Assembly (NCBI GenBank): GCA_024277955.1 | Contig: JAJRUE010000260.1 | Location: 1 to 11,788 of the forward strand | Reading direction: 5' to 3' | DNA length: 11,788 nt | Source of the DNA: Alphaproteobacteria bacterium | GTDB taxonomy: Bacteria > Pseudomonadota > Alphaproteobacteria > Rhodobacterales > Rhodobacteraceae | Shown here: positions 5,555 to 11,788 of the stretch, piece after piece | How the letters are laid out: every line of letters starts with the position of its first letter | Position numbering within the stretch: position 1 is the first letter of the stretch | Notes under the pieces: model-generated | What the model was told of the DNA's origin: nothing | What the model saw: the letters and a program-made list of their open reading frames with translations, nothing else | The model's database searches: none | Translations under genes and position numbers: made by a program

Positions 5555-6217
5555 ATGCTCGATGCAAACACCGAATCCCACCCCATGCGCCGGGCAAAAC
5601 AGCCCGCGAACTGGGCGATCAAGGGTGAGCTGTTCCTGAACTGCAACTGCACCGTGTTTTGTCCCTGCGTTGTCAGCCTCGGCCAGCACCCGCCCACCGA
5701 GGGCTACTGCCAGACCTGGATGGCCATTGCCATCGACGAGGGCCATTTCGAGGGCGAAACCCTGGCCGGCATCAACGTCGCCCTGCTGGTGGACATCCCC
5801 GGCCGGATGAGCGAGGGCAACTGGAAAGTCGCGGTTTACGTGGACGACAGCGCCTCGGACGCCGCCTATGAGGGGCTGCTGAAGATCCTGTCGGGGGTCG
5901 CCGGCGGCACCACCGGGCTTTTCACCATGCTGGTCAGCGAAATCATCGGCGCCGAGCGCGAAAAGGTGGTGATCCGGCGCGAGGGCAACCGGCGCTCGGT
6001 CGAGGTGGGGCGCAAGATCCAGGGCGAGATCGAGATGATCCCCGGCGCCACCCCGGGCGAGCCGGTTGTGATGACCAACACCCAATACTGGATGGGCCCC
6101 GACGTGATCGCCGCGCGCGGGCTGAAAAGCCGGGTGCGCGATTACGGCCGGGTCTGGGATTTCGGCGGCAAATCGGCCGAGATCTGTGCGATTGACTGGA
6201 GCGGCAGCGCATCCTGA
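5555..6217 (+). CDS. DUF1326 domain-containing protein with CxCxxxCxC motif
   Basis: This 220-aa soluble protein matches DUF1326 (COG5588). After a short leader the domain opens with WAIKGELFLNCNCTVFCPC (residues 20-38), giving C30, C32, C36 and C38 as a tight cysteine cluster suited to metal binding or thiol chemistry; C52 follows in GYCQTW. The rest is strand-rich (GINVALLVDIPG, NWKVAVYVDDSAS, EIIGAEREKVVIRREGNRRS) and ends near the TNTQYWM and WDFGGKSAEICAIDWSG motifs seen in the family. No signal peptide or membrane segment is visible. ATG 5555 is preferred because AAGGAG lies at good spacing; ATG at 5549 is in frame but too close to it. Downstream, 26 bp separate it from the oxidoreductase gene. 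The function of the family is unknown; co-occurrence with DUF2182 points to a shared metal or thiol role. Confidence 0.9.
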   Translation: MLDANTESHPMRRAKQPANWAIKGELFLNCNCTVFCPCVVSLGQHPPTEGYCQTWMAIAIDEGHFEGETLAGINVALLVDIPGRMSEGNWKVAVYVDDSASDAAYEGLLKILSGVAGGTTGLFTMLVSEIIGAEREKVVIRREGNRRSVEVGRKIQGEIEMIPGATPGEPVVMTNTQYWMGPDVIAARGLKSRVRDYGRVWDFGGKSAEICAIDWSGSAS

Positions 6218-6243
6218 GCGCCCCCGAACGAAGGAGAGAGATC

Positions 6244-7239
6244 ATGTTCAAGGCACTGCTTGTCGAAAAGGACGAGGAAACGGGCAAGACCCACGCCAGC
6301 GTGCAGGAGCTGGACGACGCGCGCCTGCCCGAGGCCGAGGTGACGGTGGCGGTGGAATATACCACGCTGAACTACAAGGATGGGCTGTGCATCGGCCCCG
6401 GCGCCGGGCTGGTGCGCCACTATCCGCATGTGCCGGGGATCGATTTCGCCGGCACCGTCGAAAGCTCGGAGGATGCCCGCTACAAGCCCGGCGACAAGGT
6501 GGTGCTGACCGGCTGGCGGGTGGGCGAAGCGCATTGGGGCGGCTATGCGCAAAAGGCGCGGGTGCGGGCCGACTGGCTGGTGCCGCTGCCCGACGGGCTG
6601 AGCACGCGCCAGGCGATGGCGGTGGGCACCGCGGGCTTTACCGCGATGCTGGCGGTGATGGCGCTGGAGGACCACGGGCTTGCGCCGGGGCACGGGCCGG
6701 TGCTGGTGACCGGGGCGGCGGGGGGCGTCGGTTCGGTGGCGACGGCGATCCTGGCGAACCTCGGCCACGAGGTGGCGGCGGTGACCGGGCGGCCGGAAGC
6801 CGCGGATTACCTGAAAGGGCTGGGGGCGGCGCGGATCGTGGCGCGCGAAGACCTGGCCGAGGTGACCAGAAAGCCGCTGGAAAGCGAAACCTGGGCCGGC
6901 TGCGTCGATGCGGTGGCGGGCACGATGCTGGGCCGCGTGCTGAAACAGATGAAATACGGCACGTCGGTCGCCGCCGTCGGGCTGGCCGGGGGCGCGGCGA
7001 TCGAGGGCGCGCTGATCACGCCCTTCATCCTGCGCGGGGTGAACCTGCTGGGGATCGACAGCGTGATGCAGCGCCATGAAAACCGGCTGCGCGCCTGGGG
7101 CCGGATCGCGCGCGATCTGCCGATGGACAAGCTGGAGGCGATGGTGCAGCCGGCCACGCTTGCCGACCTGCCCGAGCTGGGGCGCGCGATCCTGAAAGGC
7201 CAGGTCAAGGGGCGCGTCGTTGTCGATGTAAACGCCTGA
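6244..7239 (+). CDS. acuI: AcuI-like acrylyl-CoA reductase / zinc-free MDR oxidoreductase
   Basis: This 331-aa protein belongs to the medium-chain dehydrogenase/reductase superfamily, YhdH/AcuI branch. The N-terminal catalytic domain has EYTTLNYKDGL (38-48), HVPGIDFAGTV (62-72) and GWRVGEAHWGGYA (90-102). The Rossmann domain has VTGAAGGVGSVA (155-166) for NADPH binding, TGRPE (181-185) after the second strand, and the characteristic MKYGTSVAAVGLAGG (236-250) and ILRGVNLLGIDSV (262-274). The zinc ligands of alcohol dehydrogenases are absent. AcuI reduces acrylyl-CoA to propionyl-CoA with NADPH in DMSP/acrylate and 3-hydroxypropionate metabolism of Rhodobacterales; related enzymes act as general enal or quinone reductases, so the substrate is not proven. 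A GGAGAGAG ribosome binding site precedes ATG 6244. Being third in the operon after two putative metal-site proteins is unusual for AcuI. Confidence 0.85.
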   Translation: MFKALLVEKDEETGKTHASVQELDDARLPEAEVTVAVEYTTLNYKDGLCIGPGAGLVRHYPHVPGIDFAGTVESSEDARYKPGDKVVLTGWRVGEAHWGGYAQKARVRADWLVPLPDGLSTRQAMAVGTAGFTAMLAVMALEDHGLAPGHGPVLVTGAAGGVGSVATAILANLGHEVAAVTGRPEAADYLKGLGAARIVAREDLAEVTRKPLESETWAGCVDAVAGTMLGRVLKQMKYGTSVAAVGLAGGAAIEGALITPFILRGVNLLGIDSVMQRHENRLRAWGRIARDLPMDKLEAMVQPATLADLPELGRAILKGQVKGRVVVDVNA

Positions 7240-7255
7240 GGCCGGGGCCGGGACC

Positions 7256-7299
7256 AAGGCCTTTGCAAAGGCCTTGCAAATCCCTTGCAAGGGATTTGC
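7256..7299. terminator. Two adjacent perfect palindromes after acuI
   Basis: The sequence AAGGCCTTTGCAAAGGCCTT (7256-7275) is a perfect 20-bp palindrome. It abuts a perfect 24-bp palindrome (7276-7299) with half-site GCAAATCCCTTG. They start 16 bp after the acuI stop codon and so probably end or trim that transcript. Like the pair at 3481-3527 they have no T tract; the arrangement of two stems with a TTTG(C)AAA-like centre is shared. Confidence 0.7.
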
Positions 7300-7335
7300 G
7301 CCCGGCGGCCACCCTTTGGGGCAGGGACCGGGGCC

Positions 7336-7423
7336 GGCAAGGGGCGCAGATCGCCGCAAATCCCCTTGCCGCCGGGCGGGTTTGGCGACATGCTGCGCCG
7401 CGCGAAGCAGCGGCGGCAAGGGG
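7336..7423 (+). promoter_or_regulatory. Leader with alternative hairpins masking the RBS of the aminotransferase gene
   Basis: CCCCTTGCCGCC (7362-7373) is perfectly complementary to GGCGGCAAGGGG (7412-7423), which contains the AAGGGG ribosome binding site used for ATG 7430. The same CCCCTTGCC (7362-7370) is equally complementary to GGCAAGGGG upstream (7336-7344). The two pairings exclude each other: the first hides the ribosome binding site and the second frees it. A small stem GCTGC/GCAGC (7392-7396 with 7407-7411) lies within the first. No known riboswitch class was recognised. Confidence 0.5.
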
Positions 7424-7429
7424 ACAATC

Positions 7430-8653
7430 ATGGAACTCGATCTCGAATTCGTCCGGGCGCAATTCCCGGCATTTTCCGAACGTTCCCTGCGCGGGCAGGC
7501 GTTTTTCGAAAACGCCGGCGGGTCTTATACCTGCGCGCCGGTGATCGACCGGCTCACCCGCTTTTACCGCGAACGCAAGGTGCAGCCCTACGCGCCCTAT
7601 GACGCCAGCCGCGTCGCCGGCGAAGAAATGGACGAGGCCCGCATTCGCCTGGCCGCGGTCCTGGGCGTGGCCCCGGACGAGGTCAGCTTTGGCCCGTCCA
7701 CGACCCAGAACACCTATGTTCTGGCGCAGGCCTTTGCCCAATACCTGCAGCCGGGCGACGCGGTTGTCGTCACCGACCAGGACCACGAGGCCAACGCCGG
7801 CCCCTGGCGGCGCCTAGCCGATGCCGGCGTCGAACTGCGCGAATGGCGGATCGATCCCGACACCGGCCACCTGGACCCGGCGGCGCTGGATGCGCTGCTG
7901 GACGACAAGGTGCGCCTGGTGGTTTTCCCGCATTGTTCCAACGTGGTCGCCGAGATCAACGACGTGCGCGCGATCACCGCCAGGGCGCATGGGGTGGGCG
8001 CGGCGGTCTGCGTCGACGGCGTGTCGCTGGCGCCGCACGGCCTGCCCAACGTCGGCGAACTGGGGGCCGATATCTACCTGTTTTCAGCCTACAAGACCTA
8101 CGGCCCCCACCAGGGTATCATGGTGATCCGCGGCGATCTGGGGATGCGCCTGCCCAACCAGGGGCACTGGTTCAACGGCGACGTGCTTTACAAGCGCTTC
8201 ACCCCGGCGGGGCCGGATCACGCCCAGGTCGCGGCCAGCGCCGGGATGGTGGACTATCTGGATTCGCTCTACGCCCATCACTTCGACCGCCACGCCGAAC
8301 CCGAAGACCGGGCCGATGCGGTGGCGCAGTTGATGCGGGCCCACGAATGCGCGCTGCTGCAGCCGCTGCTCGATTTCCTGGCCGACCGCCCCGGCGTCCG
8401 GCTGCTGGGGCCGCGCAGGGCCGAGTGCCGCGCCCCCACGGTGGCGCTGGAACTGGCCGAGCCCGGCGAAGCGGTGGCGGCCGCGCTGGCGCCGCACGGG
8501 ATCATGGCGGGCGGCGGCGATTTCTACGCGGTGCGCCCGCTCGAAGCGCTGGGCATCGAGCGCGCCAAGGGGGTGCTGCGGCTGAGCTTCGTCCATTACA
8601 CCAGCCCCGAGGATATCGACCACCTGATGCGGGCGCTCGACCACGTGCTTTGA
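7430..8653 (+). CDS. Class V aminotransferase-fold PLP enzyme (cysteine desulfurase-like)
   Basis: This 407-aa PLP enzyme is of fold type I. The visible motifs are FFENAGGSY (25-33), SFGPSTTQNTYVLA (86-99) for phosphate binding, TDQDHEANAGPW (115-126) with H119 stacking on the cofactor, FPHCSNVVAEIND (166-178), VDGVSLAPHGLPNV (195-208) with D196, and FSAYKTYGPHQG (218-229) with K222 as the Schiff-base lysine. It resembles the VC1184-like group often named cysteine desulfurase. The loop where SufS/IscS carry the sulfur-accepting cysteine reads HGIMAGGGDFYAVRPL and has no cysteine, so desulfurase activity is doubtful; a lyase or aminotransferase on an unknown amino acid is equally possible. AAGGGG lies six bases before ATG 7430. 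There are no Suf partners nearby. It is flanked by the acuI terminator region upstream and a 171-bp gap before trgA. Confidence 0.88.
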   Translation: MELDLEFVRAQFPAFSERSLRGQAFFENAGGSYTCAPVIDRLTRFYRERKVQPYAPYDASRVAGEEMDEARIRLAAVLGVAPDEVSFGPSTTQNTYVLAQAFAQYLQPGDAVVVTDQDHEANAGPWRRLADAGVELREWRIDPDTGHLDPAALDALLDDKVRLVVFPHCSNVVAEINDVRAITARAHGVGAAVCVDGVSLAPHGLPNVGELGADIYLFSAYKTYGPHQGIMVIRGDLGMRLPNQGHWFNGDVLYKRFTPAGPDHAQVAASAGMVDYLDSLYAHHFDRHAEPEDRADAVAQLMRAHECALLQPLLDFLADRPGVRLLGPRRAECRAPTVALELAEPGEAVAAALAPHGIMAGGGDFYAVRPLEALGIERAKGVLRLSFVHYTSPEDIDHLMRALDHVL

Positions 8654-8824
8654 CCGCCCCGGGCCGGCCCCGGCCACGCAGAGCGCCGAACGGTGCCGGA
8701 CTGCGCCGGGGCGTGCGCGCAATCCTCAGGCGCGCGCGAAATTTCCGCGCCCCCTTGTCTTATGGGTCGGCTGTTGGGAAACTGGCGGCGAAAAATTTAT
8801 CAGTTACGAGGATTTGCGCCCCCC
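8654..8824 (+). other. Spacer and leader before trgA
   Basis: No gene is supported here. Just after the aminotransferase stop is a GC palindrome GGGCCGGCCC (8661-8670) that may help termination. A possible weak promoter for trgA is TTGGGA (8774-8779), 17 bases, TTATCA (8797-8802). GAGGA at 8808-8812 is a distant ribosome binding site for ATG 8825. Confidence 0.4.
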
Positions 8825-9265
8825 ATGCCGACGATACCCAAAGCCATCGCCGCGCTGTTTTTCGCCGGCTTCGCCTATTTTTGCGGCGACCTGATCAAGC
8901 CGATGCTGCCCGAGGGCACGCGCACGGGGCTCTTGAACGAAACCCTCGCTGCCTTCGGCGCGCTCAGCGGCTGGCGGATTTCCGGCGGCCGCGCCGGCTT
9001 TGGGCTGCGCGCCGGGTTCGGCTACGGGCTGACCACGGTGGCGGTGATCGTGTTCTGGGGCATCTTTTCCTTTGCCGGCTACAAGATGCTGCAATATTCG
9101 CTGGACCGGCGCTTCTCGGGCCCGATAGAGGCGCTGCAGGAAATGGTGCGCTTTTCGATCGACTACGCGGTGATGATCGCCCGCCCCGATTTCATCGCCA
9201 CGCTGGTGGTGGGCGGGCTGTTCGGCGGCTGGCTGGTCGAATGGGCCGCCAGACGGTGGTCGTGA
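8825..9265 (+). CDS. trgA: TrgA-family membrane protein (tellurite-resistance locus)
   Basis: This is a 146-aa membrane protein. It has an N-terminal hydrophobic helix (residues 7-27, KAIAALFFAGFAYFCGDLI), a conserved soluble segment (LPEGTRTGLLNETLAAFGALSGWRISG), a second membrane segment (67-88, GYGLTTVAVIVFWGIFSFAGYK), an amphipathic stretch (RRFSGPIEALQEMVRFSIDY) and a last membrane helix (122-139). This pattern, and the position directly before a Nudix-type trgB and cysK, match the trgA-trgB-cysK cluster that gave tellurite resistance in Rhodobacter sphaeroides. Its molecular action is not known. ATG 8825 is chosen because homology starts there; the frame stays open upstream to 8693 but that part is not family-like. 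trgB follows after 7 bp, so the two are probably co-translated. Confidence 0.85.
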   Translation: MPTIPKAIAALFFAGFAYFCGDLIKPMLPEGTRTGLLNETLAAFGALSGWRISGGRAGFGLRAGFGYGLTTVAVIVFWGIFSFAGYKMLQYSLDRRFSGPIEALQEMVRFSIDYAVMIARPDFIATLVVGGLFGGWLVEWAARRWS

Positions 9266-9272
9266 TCCTTCG

Positions 9273-10496
9273 ATGAGCGCGATCTTTCTTTGCGGGCCGC
9301 TGGCCGATCCGGCGCTGCTGTCGGTGGTGCTGGGAGACGCGGGCGCGGATGCGCTGGCGGGCGCGCGGGCGGCCTCCTTGCCGGGCCACCGGCTGGGCTG
9401 GCGCGCCGGTGCGCGGGTGGCGGCGCCGCAGCCCGAGGAAAACGCCCGGGCGCCGGGGATCGTGCTGCCGGAGCTGCGGCTGGCCGAGCGGCGGCGGCTG
9501 AACCATTTCCTGTCCGGCGTCGCCAAATGGGGGCCGGTCCGGGTGCGGCTCGAGGCAGACGCGCCGGGCGCGGCAGAGGCCGGGGGCGCGGCAGAGGCGG
9601 GGAACGCGGCAGAGGCGGAGGGCGCTGGAAAGGCGCCGGGCGCGGGGCTGCTGGAGGCGCAGGCGCCCTTGCCCGACCCCCCGCAGGACATCGCCGCCGG
9701 TGCCGATTTCGCGCCGCTCTGGGCCGACCGCGACTGGCCGGAGGTGATGGCGCTGGCGGCGGCGGAATACATGGACGGCTATGGGCGGCACCCGGCGCTC
9801 TGGGCGCATGAACGCTGGCCGGTGATGCTGATGCGCGCCGCCTCGCGGGTGCGCGCCGGGGCCCGTCTCAAGCCCGCCACGCGCCGCCTGGCGCTGGGGC
9901 GCGAGGCGGTCGATCTGCGCCGCGCCAGCCGGCCCTATTCCGACTATTTCACCGTCGAGGAAATGCACCTCGCCTTTCCCCGTTTCGACGGCACCCCCAG
10001 CCCGGTGGTCAAGCGCGCCACCTTCGTCGATGGCGATGCGATCACGGTGCTGCCCTATGATCCGGTGCGCGACCGGCTGCTGCTGGTGGAACAGTTCCGC
10101 ACCGGCCCCTATGTGCGCGGCGACCCGCGGCCCTGGATGCTGGAAGCGGTGGCCGGGCGCATCGACCCCGGCGAAACCCCGGCCGAGGCCGCCCGGCGCG
10201 AACTGCGCGAGGAAACCGGGCTGCGGGCGGGCGAGGTGACGCCGGTCGCCAGCTACTACCCGTCGAGCGGCGCGGTCACCGGCTATTTCCATTCCTACCT
10301 GGCGATCTGCGATCTGCCGGACGGGATCAAGGGGGTGCACGGGCTCGAAAGCGAGGCCGAGGACATCCGCAGCCATCTGGTCGGTTTCGACGAGGCGATG
10401 GCGCTGGTGGCTTCGGGCGAGGCCGAGGCCGGGCCGCTGATCCTGACGCTGTTCTGGCTGGAACACCGGCGCGCCGGCCTGCGCCCCGGCGCTTGA
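9273..10496 (+). CDS. trgB: TrgB: cyclotransferase-like domain fused to Nudix hydrolase
   Basis: This is a 407-aa two-domain protein. Residues 1-90 start IFLCGPLADPALLSVVLG and resemble the gamma-glutamylcyclotransferase (AIG2-like) fold. After a spacer and a segment around 145-235, a Nudix domain carries the full box GX5EX7REUXEEXGU: G295, E301, R309, E310, E313, E314 and G316. The elements LLLVEQFRTGP (269-279), MLEAVAGRID and YYPSSGAVTGYFHSYLA point to the ADP-ribose pyrophosphatase group, which splits ADP-ribose or related nucleotide sugars using Mg2+. It is the second gene of the trg cluster, and its link to tellurite resistance is known only genetically. Residues about 95-125 are an Ala/Gly/Glu low-complexity insert made by an 18-bp DNA repeat. 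No strong ribosome binding site is seen, so coupling to trgA is likely. Confidence 0.9.
   Translation: MSAIFLCGPLADPALLSVVLGDAGADALAGARAASLPGHRLGWRAGARVAAPQPEENARAPGIVLPELRLAERRRLNHFLSGVAKWGPVRVRLEADAPGAAEAGGAAEAGNAAEAEGAGKAPGAGLLEAQAPLPDPPQDIAAGADFAPLWADRDWPEVMALAAAEYMDGYGRHPALWAHERWPVMLMRAASRVRAGARLKPATRRLALGREAVDLRRASRPYSDYFTVEEMHLAFPRFDGTPSPVVKRATFVDGDAITVLPYDPVRDRLLLVEQFRTGPYVRGDPRPWMLEAVAGRIDPGETPAEAARRELREETGLRAGEVTPVASYYPSSGAVTGYFHSYLAICDLPDGIKGVHGLESEAEDIRSHLVGFDEAMALVASGEAEAGPLILTLFWLEHRRAGLRPGA
9568..9639 (+). repeat. 18-bp tandem repeat inside trgB
   Basis: The units at 9568-9585, 9586-9603 and 9604-9621 share the core CGCGGCAGAGGC, and a degenerate fourth follows at 9622-9639. 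They encode six-residue units GAAEAG, GAAEAG, NAAEAE and GAGKAP. The repeat is in frame, so gain or loss of a unit would only change linker length. Confidence 0.85.
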
Positions 10497-10521
10497 GTTC
10501 CGCCCGGACGCGCCCTAGACA
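10493..10521 (+). promoter_or_regulatory. Candidate promoter of cysK overlapping the trgB stop
   Basis: TTGAGT (10493-10498) and TAGACA (10516-10521) are 17 bases apart; initiation would be near 10528, about 20 bases before ATG 10549. The -35 includes the trgB stop codon. The -10 also sits in the loop of a small CGCCC/GGGCG hairpin. This would let cysK be transcribed apart from trgAB. Confidence 0.5.
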
Positions 10522-10548
10522 GGGGCGAACCCCGACCCGGAGGCGGCA

Positions 10549-11573
<1,025 letters not shown>

Positions 11574-11577
<4 letters not shown>

Positions 11578-11788
11578 CGATGCCCCTGATTAGGCCCCTG
11601 ATGATGCGCCGGATCGTTTCGGCCCTGCTGATCGTGCTGGCACTGGGGCTTGGCGGCGGCGTGGGGCTGGCCATGCTGGCGGTCCCGGCGCAGGCCCAGG
11701 ACACGGTGGAAGAACCGGATTACGCCGCCTGGGAAAAGGTGGCGCAACGGGCCGAGGCGGCCTTGCAGGAACGGCGCGCCTCGAACAC
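11574..11788 (+). CDS. Start of an exported DUF3772/MscS-like membrane protein (3' truncated)
   Basis: The ATG at 11574 overlaps the cysK stop as ATGA and the frame stays open to the window end (71 full codons). The N-terminus has arginines and then a hydrophobic stretch (IVSALLIVLALGLGGGVGLAML) ending AVPAQAQD, a good Sec signal peptide with cleavage after AQA. The mature part begins with EEPDYAAWEKVAQRAEAALQERRAS, which resembles, from memory, the start of DUF3772-containing mechanosensitive channels found next to cysK in Rhodobacterales. The channel domain itself is beyond the window, so the product name is a prediction from a short segment. An alternative ATG at 11580 would shorten the signal peptide by two residues. 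Confidence 0.7.

Noticed and set aside
4529..6085. Long open frame (518 codons) on the minus strand opposite the DUF2182 and DUF1326 genes
   Set aside because: It is rich in His, Arg, Pro and Gln, has no family-like motif, and mirrors two well-supported genes; high GC creates such frames.
6142..7431. 429-codon minus-strand frame opposite acuI
   Set aside because: The composition is typical of an antisense shadow (Arg/His/Pro/Gln-rich), while acuI on the other strand has clear motifs and a ribosome binding site.
8774..8802. Firm promoter call for trgA (TTGGGA-17-TTATCA)
   Set aside because: Both hexamers are poor matches; kept only as a possibility in the spacer entry.
7843..9276. 477-codon plus-strand frame overlapping the aminotransferase gene and trgA
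   Set aside because: It is Arg/Gly/Pro-rich with no recognisable domain and lies out of frame with two motif-rich genes.

Overview
The window looks like chromosome of an alphaproteobacterium of the Rhodobacterales type (Rhodobacter/Roseobacter relatives). The evidence is very high GC, a circularly permuted two-piece tmRNA gene of the alphaproteobacterial kind, the SspB-alpha family, and a trgA-trgB-cysK cluster like the tellurite-resistance locus first described in Rhodobacter sphaeroides. No phage, transposon, CRISPR array, rRNA or canonical tRNA was found.

Layout. (1) Bases 2-742 (+) hold the C-terminal part of a LysR regulator, cut by the window start. It converges with sspB (767-1315, -). 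(2) Bases 1505-1828 (-) hold the permuted ssrA gene, with its own promoter at 1835-1863 and a readable tag frame (ANDNKAPAMALAA). Between ssrA and sspB lies a three-copy 13-bp G-rich repeat. (3) A membrane glycosyltransferase gene of lower GC (1889-3406, -) stands upstream of ssrA. (4) A pair of tandem palindromes (3481-3527) follows a 76-aa protein gene (3532-3762, -) and a FadR-type GntR regulator (3786-4532, -). (5) Diverging from the regulator across an AT-rich inverted repeat is a likely operon: DUF2182 membrane protein (4622-5377), DUF1326 cysteine-motif protein (5555-6217) and an AcuI-like oxidoreductase (6244-7239). It is closed by a second pair of perfect tandem palindromes (7256-7299). 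(6) A structured leader that can hide the ribosome binding site precedes a class V aminotransferase (7430-8653). (7) trgA (8825-9265), trgB (9273-10496), a cysK-type cysteine synthase (10549-11577) and the start of a DUF3772/MscS-like channel gene (11574 onward) run to the window end.

How the genes work together. ssrA and sspB act in one pathway: tmRNA tags stalled nascent proteins and SspB passes tagged proteins to ClpXP. The GntR regulator probably controls itself and perhaps the DUF2182-DUF1326-oxidoreductase unit; this is inferred from the shared 89-bp divergent region. trgAB and cysK form the known tellurite/thiol cluster.

The best candidates for something undescribed are the DUF2182-DUF1326-MDR operon with its inverted-repeat operator, the mutually exclusive leader structure at 7336-7423, and the recurring tandem palindromes placed just after stop codons.
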